Of a DNA stretch of 64,000 nucleotides, positions 1 to 8,763 are shown piece by piece. The translations under genes were made by a program, and so were the position numbers. The DNA is from Microvirga arvi (lineage in GTDB: Bacteria > Pseudomonadota > Alphaproteobacteria > Rhizobiales > Beijerinckiaceae), in NCBI RefSeq assembly GCF_016892765.1, contig NZ_JAFEMD010000001.1:186001-250000 (forward strand), read 5' to 3'. Under the pieces are notes generated by a model. It was not told where the DNA came from and made no database searches. It saw nothing but the letters and a program-made list of their open reading frames with translations. Position 1 is the first letter of the stretch. The number at the start of each line of letters is the position of its first letter.

Positions 1-1
1 G

Positions 2-490
2 GGTTTTCCGCCGTATCCGGACTGCCCGATTCCCCTGTCGTTCTACCCGGTGGTGAACATCGCTCTCATGTGGTTTGGGGCGCCGCTGGCGGCGTACCTT
101 GGCAGGCGCAACGTCCTCATCGGCCTCAGCTTCTGGGGATTGATCTTTGCCAACGGACTTCTGCACACCGTGGGGGGCGTCGCGCAGGGCGCTTACAACA
201 CCGGCGTATGGAGCAGCGTCATCTTGTTTGTTCCGTTGTCCCTCTGGGTCGTTTATGCCTGCGCGATTCGCGGACCATACAGCGGCAAGGTCGTGGGCGT
301 GGCGTTCGCCACCGGAGCCGTCACTCATGTCTTGCTTTTCGTCGGCTACGGATTTTTCAAGTCCGGGGTGATCGGCAATGCGGGCCTGCTGGTCTATGCC
401 GCCGTGATCGGTTTCACGCCAATCATCTTGGCGGCTCTTGCGAGCCGGTTCTTCAAGCCGGAGTTGTTGCGGCCAGCTCAGATGCAATAG
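2..490 (+). CDS. HXXEE-domain-like membrane protein (5' end cut by window)
   Basis: The frame is open from the first bases of the window, so the true start probably lies upstream; a GTG at 50 is the first possible internal start. The product is strongly hydrophobic, with about four membrane segments, and contains an N-G-L-L-H-T helix followed by a YNTGVWSS turn, as in the HXXEE family of small integral membrane proteins of unknown function. No catalytic residues can be named. It ends with a TAG at 488-490 and no terminator hairpin is obvious. The family call rests on overall pattern only. Confidence 0.6.
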   Translation, partial: GFPPYPDCPIPLSFYPVVNIALMWFGAPLAAYLGRRNVLIGLSFWGLIFANGLLHTVGGVAQGAYNTGVWSSVILFVPLSLWVVYACAIRGPYSGKVVGVAFATGAVTHVLLFVGYGFFKSGVIGNAGLLVYAAVIGFTPIILAALASRFFKPELLRPAQMQ

Positions 491-613
491 GACGAGAGGA
501 CGAGCGAGGCGAAATGCGTGAGAGAAAATTCACAATAGGGGTATTGTCCGCTTCTGGCACAAAGCTGAAGTTGCCTGAAATCTCAGTTTTAGCCAAAAGA
601 ACATAGGCGGAAC

Positions 614-931
614 TCAAGGGTCGAAGAGTGGGCGGATTGACGGTAGCGGACCTCCGCTAACATTAGACCGCCCCTGCGGGAATGGCGTTCCGCCGATCAA
701 TTTTGCCAAGCTGCCATTGATGTCAATCGAGACTTGGCCTGCGGCTGTGGCGGGGTGAACGACGATAGTATCAACCAATTCACGCGCCGAGGCTTTCGAG
801 AGTTCGCTTCCTTCGGTTGAGCCTTCCGCGATCGCTATCCCAAGGCGCTTCACTGCCTCGAGATAGCGATCGATAGCACGGGGGTGGAGCGTGACAACCT
901 TCGGCGGATCATCGAGGCTATTCAGCTCCTC
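614..931 (-). pseudogene. C-terminal remnant of a large serine recombinase
   Basis: About 105 residues match the tail of Rhizobiales site-specific (large serine) recombinases: a VVTLHPRAIDRYLEAVKRLG helix, then AxGSxEGxE, a RELVDTIVVHPA strand and a SIDINGSLAKLIGG ending. Everything needed for activity is missing: no catalytic serine resolvase domain and no zinc ribbon occurs upstream. The reading frame continues to 1141 but the extra residues are low-complexity and overlap the start of the next gene on the other strand. It is best read as a decayed end of an integrated element. Confidence 0.6.
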
Positions 932-1117
932 CCGGAACCAACATTTGCACCAATTGTAAACGTCTGTCGGCGGCTCGCGTATCTCTGCCGCAAACCGTCG
1001 TGCCGTCCTGTGATCCGTAGACAACAGGCCCCGACTTTGCGCAGGGGAGGCAGCCTGCCGTCTATCGCCCTGAACGGAACTCTGCTTGACTTGTTGTGGG
1101 CGGGCTGGGGAGTTCGG

Positions 1118-1969
1118 ATGGAGCACCTCATGACTGGACAATGCACGCCCTGCGGGCTGTTGGGATTGTGGCTGGCACTCGCCATATCAGTGGGCTTCGG
1201 AAGTTCTTTCGCCTTTGCCCAGGAGCAGCACGAGGCAAGCACGAGCGATCTCGCCAAGGCGGCGCAGAACCCCATTGCCGATATGATCAGCGTGCCGTTC
1301 CAGAACAACTTCAACTTCCACGTCGGCCCGCACAATCAGCTTCAGGACATCCTCAACATCCAGCCCGTCATCCCGATCTCGCTGGACCGGGACTGGAACC
1401 TGATCACGCGCTGGATCACGCCGGTGATCTCGCAACCGCCCCTGACCGTGACGGGCGACCGCGAGTTCGGTCTCGGGGACATCAATCCGAGCTTCTTCTT
1501 CTCGCCTAAGCAGCCGACGCACGGCATCATCTGGGGCATCGGTCCGACCTTCGTGTTCCCGACCGGCACCGACAAGACGCTCACACAGGGCAAGTATTCG
1601 ATCGGTCCGACCTTTGTTGCCCTGACAATCCAAGGCCCCTGGGTGCTCGGCGTGCTCGTCAACAATGTCTGGTCCTTCGCGGGCAAGAGCAACCGCAGCC
1701 CCGTCAACCAGATGTTGTTGCAGCCTTTCGTGAACTACAACCTGCCCGGCGGCTGGTACTTGACGTCGTCGCCCATCATCACCGCCGACTGGGAAGCCAG
1801 CCATGGCGACCGCTGGACTGTGCCAATCGGTGGCGGCTTCGGGCGGGTGTTCAAGATCGGCAAGCAGCCGATCAATGCGCAGCTCGCGGCCTACTACAAC
1901 GTCGCAAGGCCTAGCGGGGGCTCTGACTGGCAGCTCAGAACCCAGGTGCAGCTTCTGTTCCCGAAATAG
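1118..1969 (+). CDS. Outer-membrane transporter-like protein, MetA/phenol-degradation type
   Basis: A predicted secreted protein of about 283 residues. A hydrophobic signal segment ends near FAFAQ, and the mature part is rich in alternating beta strands with aromatic girdles, for example WGIGPTFVFPTGTD, GKYSIGPTFVALTIQG and LQPFVNYNLPGGWYL. This is the pattern of the MetA_phenol_deg family of putative outer-membrane channels. Two in-frame ATGs compete: 1118, with GGGGAG five bases upstream, and 1130, with GGAG six bases upstream; either keeps the signal peptide. The substrate is unknown. It is monocistronic and sits directly behind the recombinase scrap. Confidence 0.65.
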   Translation: MEHLMTGQCTPCGLLGLWLALAISVGFGSSFAFAQEQHEASTSDLAKAAQNPIADMISVPFQNNFNFHVGPHNQLQDILNIQPVIPISLDRDWNLITRWITPVISQPPLTVTGDREFGLGDINPSFFFSPKQPTHGIIWGIGPTFVFPTGTDKTLTQGKYSIGPTFVALTIQGPWVLGVLVNNVWSFAGKSNRSPVNQMLLQPFVNYNLPGGWYLTSSPIITADWEASHGDRWTVPIGGGFGRVFKIGKQPINAQLAAYYNVARPSGGSDWQLRTQVQLLFPK

Positions 1970-2214
1970 GCGCAGTCGATGGGACAAACCCTTCTGAACA
2001 GGTCCCGTTCAATCATGAGGCTGTAGAACCGCGCCACCCGCCGCTTCAGGTGAATCCGATGCAACACCAACTGGCGCGATTATCGGCAGGGGCAGCGGTT
2101 CACGAGCCGATGGCTCGCCCAGTGAGGGAAATCCGTCGTCCTTGAACCTGAATGTCGGACTGGTGCAACTGTTTGCATACGATACAGTGGCAGCATGCAA
2201 GGGGAGGACCAGGC

Positions 2215-2607
2215 ATGTCCAAGGAAGTCGTCGAAGTCCCAGTTCTGTCTGAAGGCGTGCGCCGGGTAGGCGTTCCGCTGTCCATGGTGACGAGGGCGAA
2301 CGGTTTCGTCTTCGTCTCGGGAACGCCGCCGTTCAATCTCGAGACGGGCGGCTTCGTGAAGGGCGATATCGAGGTGCAGACCGAGGCGTCCCTGCGGGCG
2401 CTTCAGCATTGCCTCGAGAGTGCGGGAACCTCCCTCGACAAGGTGGTGATGGTGCGGATCTATGCCGCCAATGCCGGGTTCTATGCCGCCATCAACCGTG
2501 TATATGCCCGCTTCTTCCCCGAGAATCCTCCTTCGCGAACCTTCGTGCCAGTCGCATCCTGGCCCATGGAGTTCGACATCGAGATCGAGTGCATCGCGGT
2601 CGCTTGA
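2215..2607 (+). CDS. RidA family enamine/imine deaminase-like protein
   Basis: A protein of 130 residues, the usual RidA/YjgF length. It carries the family pattern: an N-terminal FVFVSGTPPFN strand, a TEASLRALQHCLESAGTSLDKVVMVRIY core, the Y-A-R-F-F helix, and a C-terminal SRTFVPVASWP-EFDIEIECIA segment with the arginine that binds substrate carboxylates in RidA enzymes. RidA proteins hydrolyse reactive enamines made by PLP enzymes. The ATG at 2215 is chosen because GGGGAGG lies seven bases upstream; longer in-frame starts add non-family residues. Substrate specificity cannot be told. Confidence 0.85.
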   Translation: MSKEVVEVPVLSEGVRRVGVPLSMVTRANGFVFVSGTPPFNLETGGFVKGDIEVQTEASLRALQHCLESAGTSLDKVVMVRIYAANAGFYAAINRVYARFFPENPPSRTFVPVASWPMEFDIEIECIAVA

Positions 2608-2673
2608 GACGTCGGATGGCACTGGGCAAGGGAGATGGAGTGAGGTCGCCTTTCATTCCCTGAAGAGTCAGGG

Positions 2674-4170
2674 TCAGGCTGCCTGATGTGAGCGGATGCT
2701 CTCGCCGGGGCTGCGGACGCAATTACGGCCCGCTGCCTTGGCAAGATAGAGCGCTTGGTCCGCCGCCTCGAGGAGAGTGTTCCTCTCGCCACCGCGGGGT
2801 GCCCGCTCAGAAGCGGCACCGATGCTCACCGTGACACATTGATAAGGGCTTCCCTCATGCACGAGGGCCATGGCGCTGATGGTCTGTCGAATCCTGTCGG
2901 CGATCATCAGGGCGCCCGCCAGATCCGTCTCGGGCAGGATGATGGCGAACTCTTCGCCGCCGTAGCGGGCTGCGATGTCCCGTGGTCGGCGGATGCTGCC
3001 GTCGAGCGTGCCGGCGATCGCGCGCAGCACTTCATCGCCGCGTCCGTGCCCGTAGCGGTCATTGAAGCTCTTGAAGTAATCGGCGTCGATGTAGAGCAGC
3101 GACAGGGTGGAGCCTGAACGGATCGCTTGGCGCCATTCGCGCTCGAAAGTCTCACGGAAGGCACGACGGTTCGGAAGGCCTGTCAGGTCATCCGTTCGCG
3201 CGATGCGTCTGAGCTTGGTCTCGGCTCTCGTGCGGCGTTTAAGTTCGCGCTGGAAGAGAAATGTCAATCCGACGACTGCGCAGCACAGCACCAGCGTCAC
3301 AAGGCTGAGAACAAGGGCTTTCCTTTCCCAAGCGGAGAAAACCTCCTCCACCGACAGTGCAACGGTAAGAACCATCGGATATCTGTCCAGCCGCTCGAAG
3401 GAGATGATGCGGTGCACCCCATCGATCGGAGAGACCGAATCGAAGGTCCCCGACTTCTCGCGCAGGAGTCGCTGGACATGAGGCGAACCACCAAGGTTCT
3501 GGTCGATCTGGCTTTCGTCGTAGGGGTAGCGTGTCAGGAGGACGCCGTCGCTGCGGAAGAGGTTGATGGCCCCTAGCGGGCCAAGACTCAGGTTCTGGAA
3601 GCGTTGATTGATCGTGCTCAGGGCAATCGAACCCATAGCCACTCCGGCGAAGGCGCCATCGGGATCGGAAAGGCGTCGACTGATCCCGATGCTGAGATCG
3701 CCGTGAGGTGCTTTACTGCGGTAGGGGCGGCTCACATGGAGCCCAAGGTGGTTATTCTCCTTATGGACCTTGAAGTACTCGCGGTCGGAGACGTTGAGCG
3801 AACGTGAGGCAATGATCGGCCCCGCATCGGCGATCAGGTCGCCATTCTTGTCCAGGAGCAGCAAGCTCCCCATGAAGGATGCCGAAACCGCCCTGTCGAA
3901 GAGCATCCTGTACTGAAGGTCAGGCGAAAGCTTATGAAACCCGCGATGGCGAAGACCCTCGATCGCTCCCTTGAGAGAGAGGTCCAGGAGTTCGATATTG
4001 TTCTCGAGATCACGGGTGATGGTGGTCAGCATATTATGGGAAGACCTTTCAGCCTCCTGCCAGGTGCCAAGTCGATCCATCCAGAGCGTGTGGGCTGAAA
4101 TCCCAAGGATTCCAAGTGCAATCACGCCTGCGATCAGGTGCAAATAAACTTCTGACAACAGACGCTTCAT
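2674..4170 (-). CDS. Membrane-bound diguanylate cyclase with periplasmic Cache-type sensor
   Basis: The product is 498 residues. It has an N-terminal membrane helix (about 8-28), a periplasmic sensor of about 240 residues resembling PDC/dCache domains, a second membrane helix near 275-297 and a C-terminal GGDEF domain. The active-site motif is GGEEF at 404-408 and the product-inhibition I-site RxxD is at 395-398, so it should be an active, feedback-inhibited cyclase making c-di-GMP. The ATG at 4170 is preferred over a longer start at 4248 because the membrane helix then begins normally. It stands alone, but lies within 10 kb of a PilZ-controlled alginate cluster. Confidence 0.88.
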   Translation of the reverse strand: MKRLLSEVYLHLIAGVIALGILGISAHTLWMDRLGTWQEAERSSHNMLTTITRDLENNIELLDLSLKGAIEGLRHRGFHKLSPDLQYRMLFDRAVSASFMGSLLLLDKNGDLIADAGPIIASRSLNVSDREYFKVHKENNHLGLHVSRPYRSKAPHGDLSIGISRRLSDPDGAFAGVAMGSIALSTINQRFQNLSLGPLGAINLFRSDGVLLTRYPYDESQIDQNLGGSPHVQRLLREKSGTFDSVSPIDGVHRIISFERLDRYPMVLTVALSVEEVFSAWERKALVLSLVTLVLCCAVVGLTFLFQRELKRRTRAETKLRRIARTDDLTGLPNRRAFRETFEREWRQAIRSGSTLSLLYIDADYFKSFNDRYGHGRGDEVLRAIAGTLDGSIRRPRDIAARYGGEEFAIILPETDLAGALMIADRIRQTISAMALVHEGSPYQCVTVSIGAASERAPRGGERNTLLEAADQALYLAKAAGRNCVRSPGESIRSHQAA

Positions 4171-4423
4171 CGGTCGTACAACGATCTGATCTGAATTTAT
4201 TCTATAAGCAAGGTGACGAGGGCAGGCCAACAGAATTGTTGCCAGCAAGGCGGTATCAATTAGTCTCCTATGAAGACTCGATTTGTCTTGGAATGGAACA
4301 TTGTAGCTTATTATCTGAGTAGATGCAGGTTTTCATTATAACATATAATCCACTTGGCCCGATTTTGGGTTTATTTTACTTCCTTCGTCATAAAGAGGAA
4401 TCCGTGCAAGAGAAGGAGAGGGT

Positions 4424-4648
4424 ATGTTCGGCCCCTCACACTCCCACAAGATTTGGCGGATGATGAGTGCTTTGATCGACGCACGCCCGGAATGGGCCGA
4501 CAAGAACACATTTGAGGCTGACCGTGAGAAGATGCTTCGGTATGGGACATCCATCGGCATCAGCTTGGAGGAGCTTTTCAGGATGACGGATTCGGACGCG
4601 ATCCTGAGCCTCTGGACGGCCGCTGAAGCAGCACAGCTTGAGGATTGA
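4424..4648 (+). CDS. Small hypothetical protein (74 aa)
   Basis: A 74-residue soluble, acidic, mostly helical protein with no signal peptide and no family I recognise. It is supported by a strong purine-rich ribosome site (GGAGAGGG) right before the ATG and by its separation from neighbours on the opposite strand. The sequence is rich in W, M and E, with helices such as NTFEADREKMLRYG and SLEELFRM. The function is unknown. Confidence 0.55.
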   Translation: MFGPSHSHKIWRMMSALIDARPEWADKNTFEADREKMLRYGTSIGISLEELFRMTDSDAILSLWTAAEAAQLED

Positions 4649-4709
4649 CAGGCCTGCGAGGAAAGGATCGAGCACGGAAGTTCAATCGCCGCGCCCGATC
4701 TTCTTTGGA

Positions 4710-5444
4710 TTATTGCGCCCTCTTGGCCCGGCGCGAGAGCATATTCAAGATCTCGATCAGAGCCGAAAAAGCCATTGCTGCATAGATATAGCCCTTGGGC
4801 ACGTGAGCACCGAAGCCTTCCGCGATCAAGACCATGCCGATCATGAGTAGGAAGCCGAGAGCGAGCATGACCACTGTCGGATTTTTCTGAATGAAACGTG
4901 CCAGAAGATCAGCCGCCAGCAACATGACGGTTACAGCGGTGACAACAGCGATCACCATGATCGGCACATGATCCGTCATTCCGACTGCTGTGATGATGCT
5001 GTCGATCGAGAACACGAGATCCAGCAGCAGGATCTGCACGATCGCCGATGCAAAGCTTATTTGAGCCTTGCGACCTTCGAACAGGTCGGAACCTGGATCA
5101 GGATCCATATTGTGGTGGATCTCTTTGGTCGCCTTCCAGACCAGGAACAGACCGCCTGCGATCAGGATGAGATCGCGCCACGAAAAGCCATGGTCAAAGG
5201 CCGTAAACAGGGGATCGGTCAATCGAACGATGATAGCGATCGTCCCGAGCAGGGCGAGACGAAGCACCAAGGCCAACCCAATGCCGATTTTGCGGGCCTT
5301 GGCCTGCTGATGAGCAGGCAGCTTGTTGGTCAGGATCGAGATGAAGATGAGATTGTCGATTCCGAGCACCACCTCCATAACAACAAGGGTCGCTAACGCC
5401 ACCCAGGCAGTCGGATCCGTCGCCAATGTCAAAATCTGGTCCAT
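4710..5444 (-). CDS. TerC family integral membrane protein
   Basis: A polytopic protein of 244 residues with about seven membrane helices. It shows both TerC hallmarks: an N-terminal [18 protein letters not shown] segment and a second acidic repeat [18 protein letters not shown]; the paired aspartates sit in the membrane and are thought to bind metal. TerC/Alx-type proteins are linked to manganese export and metal or tellurite stress. I looked for a yybP-ykoY manganese riboswitch in the leader and could not recognise one. The gene is monocistronic, divergent from the gene at 5754. Confidence 0.88.
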   Translation of the reverse strand: MDQILTLATDPTAWVALATLVVMEVVLGIDNLIFISILTNKLPAHQQAKARKIGIGLALVLRLALLGTIAIIVRLTDPLFTAFDHGFSWRDLILIAGGLFLVWKATKEIHHNMDPDPGSDLFEGRKAQISFASAIVQILLLDLVFSIDSIITAVGMTDHVPIMVIAVVTAVTVMLLAADLLARFIQKNPTVVMLALGFLLMIGMVLIAEGFGAHVPKGYIYAAMAFSALIEILNMLSRRAKRAQ

Positions 5445-5753
5445 TTAGCCTTGCTCACAATTGGGATCTCTTATTTCGGTTACTGCACAGCTTGCGCAAG
5501 GGCTGAGCCTCTTTTTCTTGGCTTTCCGGCATCACAACCGTCTGGTTTTTTAAGCAAGAGGTCGATGTCGTGGGGCTCGCGCTTCGGCCCCAGCCCATCG
5601 GCCGCACATCGTGCTTGCCGTGCAAGCTAGGCTTTGAAATAAAATAATATTAATCTTCAATGACTTAGCCCTATTTGAGCTTCTCGGCGCTGAGCCAGTG
5701 GAACCGGGAATGGCGGCAGAAGCGTTCCTTCATGAGAAGAATGGAGTTGAGTC
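5445..5753. other. Intergenic region between divergent TerC and a secreted protein
   Basis: No gene is visible in these 309 bases. They contain a GGGGCTCGCGCTTCGGCCCC hairpin near 5574-5593 and an AT-rich stretch around 5635-5660. A GGAAC at 5700-5704 followed by CGTT at 5723-5726 resembles an EcfG promoter, but the 18-base gap is two longer than the usual spacing. Confidence 0.4.
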
Positions 5754-6380
5754 ATGGTAGGATCAGCAGGGCATTGGCTGTTGATGGCTTCACTAATGGG
5801 AGTCTTGGGGACTCCAATTCCCGTGTTGGCTCAAGCTGGGCGCACTTGGATCGATCCGCCGGCAGAGAGTGGTACGAAAGCCCCAGGGCCGGCCCCTGCT
5901 CCTGCAGTGCAGCAGCCACAGACCTCTTCCCCTGCTACTGCGCCGTCTCCGGCTCAGCTTTCTTCGAGCCCGGCACCACCGCAAGTTCTCAAGGATAAGG
6001 AAAGCGCGGAGGCGCCGGCCCCTTCCGTGGCATCACCACGGAAGGAGGAAGCAAGCGCGCAGGTCAAGGAGAAGTCATCGGAGGAAGGCAAAATCCGCCG
6101 ATCATCGCAGCAAGTACGCAATGCGACACGCAGTCAAAGGCGGAATGAGCAGGCTGCGCGAAGATACGAGCCCCGTGTTGAGGTGTCACAGGCCCGTCCG
6201 CCTCGCAATAGCCTTGAGCGGCGTGCGCGGATAACGCGTTATGGATCAGTTCAAGAGGGAGTTGATGCAGGTCTAGAAGTGATGAGATTGCGGACGATCG
6301 AACTCCCTGATGGTCGACGTATCAACGTTCTGACCCGTCCCAATCAGGACATCGCATCTCAACTGCCGGACGGTTACTGA
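5754..6380 (+). CDS. Secreted proline/alanine-rich hypothetical protein
   Basis: A protein of 208 residues with an N-terminal signal peptide (hydrophobic LLMASLMGVLG core, likely cleaved after VLAQA). A disordered Pro/Ala/Ser-rich stretch follows (about 35-85), then a highly charged Lys/Arg/Glu region and a short C-terminal module (VQEGVDAGLEVMRLRTIELPDGRRINVLTRP) that could fold. No enzyme motif is present. The start has a GGAG seven bases upstream. It is probably periplasmic or envelope-associated; function unknown. Confidence 0.6.
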   Translation: MVGSAGHWLLMASLMGVLGTPIPVLAQAGRTWIDPPAESGTKAPGPAPAPAVQQPQTSSPATAPSPAQLSSSPAPPQVLKDKESAEAPAPSVASPRKEEASAQVKEKSSEEGKIRRSSQQVRNATRSQRRNEQAARRYEPRVEVSQARPPRNSLERRARITRYGSVQEGVDAGLEVMRLRTIELPDGRRINVLTRPNQDIASQLPDGY

Positions 6381-6434
6381 ATCTAAGAGATCTATTGGGC
6401 GGTCTGTGGGGTCTGTTCAAGCGAAGTTTAACTC

Positions 6435-7064
6435 CTACGTGGCAGGCCGGCTCAGCCCCTCATTGAATCCAGGCGCCTGAGCGGCAGCACTCCCCAGGTG
6501 TCCTGCGATCTCTTGAACACGGTGACGGATATCCAGCCAAAGTCGTTGCTCGCGTCGAGCATCTGCGAGAGCGCGGTGCTCAGCAGGGCCGAGTTGATCA
6601 TCCTCTCTCTGGGCTTGAGCGAGGACGTCCTTCAAAATTCCATCATGCAGCTCTGCTGGGACGCCCGCATTATGCAAGATCCCATGCACCACCTGCCGAT
6701 GTGCCGCTTCTGTATCCTCAAGGCGCAGGGCATGCCGCGGCAGACCAGCCGTGCGAAGCAGCCGACTCAACCATTTCCCATCCCACGAAGGTGCTGTTGC
6801 GTAGAGGCTATGCCCTGCCAGAGCGGACACCATTTGCTGTGCAACCGCCGATACTGCGATTCCTTCCAATTCCAGCCGAGCCCGCGAGATTCCGTGGATG
6901 GTCTCCGCCTTTGCATCCCAATCGGTCCAAGATGGGTCGGGCCGGATGAGATAGCTCTCCTCCTTACCATTTGCGAGAACCCAGGCGACCTCGATGGGAT
7001 GGCCGTTCTTGCCCAGGGAAGAGGCTTCAAAATCGAGAAATGCGATCTTTGGCCATTCAAGCAT
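6435..7064 (-). CDS. DnaQ-like 3'-5' exonuclease
   Basis: A cytosolic protein of about 209 residues with the DEDD exonuclease pattern: ExoI DFEASSL near the N-terminus, a GHPIEVAW strand, IHGIS after it, and the ExoIII-type HRALADA motif near the end, giving a DEDDh layout. Members cut single-stranded DNA or RNA from the 3' end; whether this one works in proofreading, repair or RNA turnover cannot be told. The ATG at 7064 is preferred to one at 7079. It abuts the small gene at 7081-7350 on the same strand, so they probably form a two-gene unit. Confidence 0.78.
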   Translation of the reverse strand: MLEWPKIAFLDFEASSLGKNGHPIEVAWVLANGKEESYLIRPDPSWTDWDAKAETIHGISRARLELEGIAVSAVAQQMVSALAGHSLYATAPSWDGKWLSRLLRTAGLPRHALRLEDTEAAHRQVVHGILHNAGVPAELHDGILKDVLAQAQREDDQLGPAEHRALADARREQRLWLDIRHRVQEIAGHLGSAAAQAPGFNEGLSRPAT

Positions 7065-7080
7065 TGCAGACCCTCTCACG

Positions 7081-7350
7081 TCATGCGTCAGACCTTGAAG
7101 ACTGCTCTTCCTTTAATAGCGAGCGAACAGCCACCAGCAGGGCGTCATCGGACATAGTTTTCTCCCAATCCCCAGGAAGCTCGAGGCGCACTGACTTTGC
7201 TCCTCCCGACGGCGTGCAGACCACATGAACGTGATCTTCTGCACCGTCCACCCGCGCCGCATCAGTCTTCTCCGGATCATTGCCAAGTCCTGCAAAGGCC
7301 TGAATGCAAGACCATGCGATGCCTTCGGAATCTGTTACCTCGCGTGACAT
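7081..7350 (-). CDS. Small hypothetical protein upstream of exonuclease
   Basis: An 89-residue acidic protein with no recognised domain. It contains EDHVHVVCTPSGGAKSVRLELPGDW, suggesting a small beta fold, then a charged helix. It has a GAGGATC ribosome site just before the ATG. Its stop codon lies at the start of the downstream exonuclease gene, so the two are likely co-transcribed and perhaps translationally coupled. Confidence 0.55.
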   Translation of the reverse strand: MSREVTDSEGIAWSCIQAFAGLGNDPEKTDAARVDGAEDHVHVVCTPSGGAKSVRLELPGDWEKTMSDDALLVAVRSLLKEEQSSRSDA

Positions 7351-7611
7351 GTCATGATCCTCTTGAGGATTGTGGAATGGTGTTGGCCCAAGCCTGGGCG
7401 GAGTATTCCAATCAAAACGTAAAACTGCTCTCGTCCGGAACTCGACTGCTCTGGGATCGCTAAAGCGCTTTGGCCTTCATCAACGCGCCAGACAGCATCA
7501 AGGCTCCACTGCCCGCTTCATCGGCTTTGAGCCTGATCCTTCTTGACACATGAAGCCGGTGGGCGGAGCCTCTTGCCGCTGCCACATAGCAGGCTCTGTA
7601 TGGAGAGAACC

Positions 7612-7992
7612 ATGGCTAGAAACGTGAAGGATCTGCTGGCTGAAGCAAATTCCTCAGTCCCCAGGCTGTCCCCCAGCGAAGCAGCCGAGAAGATGCGTGC
7701 GGGCGAGGTTCTTGTCGTGGATGTGCGGGATCCAACGGAGGTCCAGCAAACCGGTAAGCTCAAAGGAGCGATCAATGTCTCTCGGGGCATGCTGGAGTTT
7801 CGTGCCGACCCCGAGAGCCAGTATCACAATCCAATGTTCCAGAAGGATAGACCGGTTCTCCTGCACTGCGCCTCGGGCGGACGTTCAGCGTTGGCAGGGA
7901 AGACCCTGCAGGACATGGGCTATACCGCAGTGTTCAACATCGGAGGGTTCAAGGACTTGGCGGAGGCAGGGATCGATACGGAGCCTGCATGA
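7612..7992 (+). CDS. Rhodanese-like sulfurtransferase
   Basis: A single-domain rhodanese of 126 residues. The fold is clear from VLVVDVRDPTEVQQTGKLKGA and a C-terminal GYTAVFNIGGFKDLAEAG. The active-site loop CASGGRS holds the sulfur-carrying cysteine and a six-residue loop typical of sulfur transferases rather than phosphatases. The start at 7612 has GGAGAG upstream; a longer frame to 7543 adds residues outside the family. It is cytosolic and stands alone, converging on the transglycosylase gene. Confidence 0.85.
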   Translation: MARNVKDLLAEANSSVPRLSPSEAAEKMRAGEVLVVDVRDPTEVQQTGKLKGAINVSRGMLEFRADPESQYHNPMFQKDRPVLLHCASGGRSALAGKTLQDMGYTAVFNIGGFKDLAEAGIDTEPA

Positions 7993-8017
7993 CATTGAGA
8001 CGCCCACGCAGCCTGTG

Positions 8018-8050
8018 CAGATGCTCAACCTAATCGAGGCTGAGCATCTG
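8018..8050. terminator. Inverted repeat between convergent genes
   Basis: CAGATGCTCA (8018-8027) and TGAGCATCTG (8041-8050) form a perfect 10-bp stem with a 13-base loop, between the ends of the rhodanese and transglycosylase genes. There is no clear T-run on either side, so it may be a weak bidirectional terminator or an mRNA-stabilising hairpin. Confidence 0.45.
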
Positions 8051-8064
8051 TTCGTCCGGCGAAT

Positions 8065-8565
8065 TCAGCGGGCAGTGGCCGACGTGAATGCTGCGGAGGG
8101 CAAAGCCGCTGCAGGCGGCGTGATCGAGCCGGTGGAGACAGGATCGTCGATCGCCGTCCTTAGCGCATGAAGCAGGCCTTTGCGCTTCGCTTCATAGTAA
8201 TAGCCGCTGGCATATAGAGCCACTGCGCGATCGGCGTTGCCACCTGAAACTTTATACGCATTGGCAAGATAGGGAACCGCATAGGTCAGATTGGTATTGG
8301 CATCGAGCAATCCCGATGGACTTCCTCGATATCCCATGCCGCGAGCTGTCGCATAGCGGATTTGCATCAATCCCAAATTGCCTCGGCTTGATGCCTGCGG
8401 ATTATAACCACTTTCTCGTTTGATGACCCGATGGACCAACGCTTCAGGGACGCTGTGCGCCTTGGCGTGCTGTGCGACCAATGAATTGATCAAAGGTTGC
8501 TCCGATGCAGCGGCTGGCAAGGAGCAGGCGAGCACTGCACAGGCAAGATGAAGACGAGAGATCAT
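8065..8565 (-). CDS. Lytic transglycosylase, SLT domain
   Basis: A secreted protein of 166 residues: signal peptide (CAVLACSLPAAAS) followed by a short SLT lysozyme-like domain. The catalytic glutamate is in KRESGYNPQA, and the family motifs RGNLGLMQI and ALYASGYYY follow. It should cleave peptidoglycan to 1,6-anhydro-muropeptides in the periplasm. The C-terminal 25 residues are low-complexity Ala/Thr/Ser. The ATG at 8565 is preferred over 8589 because it gives a normal signal peptide. Confidence 0.85.
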   Translation of the reverse strand: MISRLHLACAVLACSLPAAASEQPLINSLVAQHAKAHSVPEALVHRVIKRESGYNPQASSRGNLGLMQIRYATARGMGYRGSPSGLLDANTNLTYAVPYLANAYKVSGGNADRAVALYASGYYYEAKRKGLLHALRTAIDDPVSTGSITPPAAALPSAAFTSATAR

Positions 8566-8763
8566 GCATGTCCCCTTGGTTGAGGACATTTCTCGGTATC
8601 AATCGTGGCAATAGGACGTCAGCTTGGCCGTAAGATTTCCTGCGCGAGTGTAATTGAGTTGCGTTTAGAGTGCACGAAATCGATTGCTAGCTCTTTCGGA
8701 TAAGTGCCGACTGCTAAGAGGAGCGGAAGTCTTCTCCAGTCCGTGATGTCAGGAGAGTACTTC

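Noticed and set aside
1118..1969. The MetA-type outer-membrane protein as the missing AlgE porin
   Set aside because: It is 9 kb away, has a different family pattern and about half the length of AlgE; no evidence links it to alginate export.
5445..5600. yybP-ykoY manganese riboswitch in the TerC leader
   Set aside because: The conserved loops could not be found on reading the leader.
5700..5726. GGAAC ... CGTT pair upstream of the secreted protein at 5754
   Set aside because: Spacing is 18 bases, two more than the EcfG optimum, so it is not listed as a promoter.
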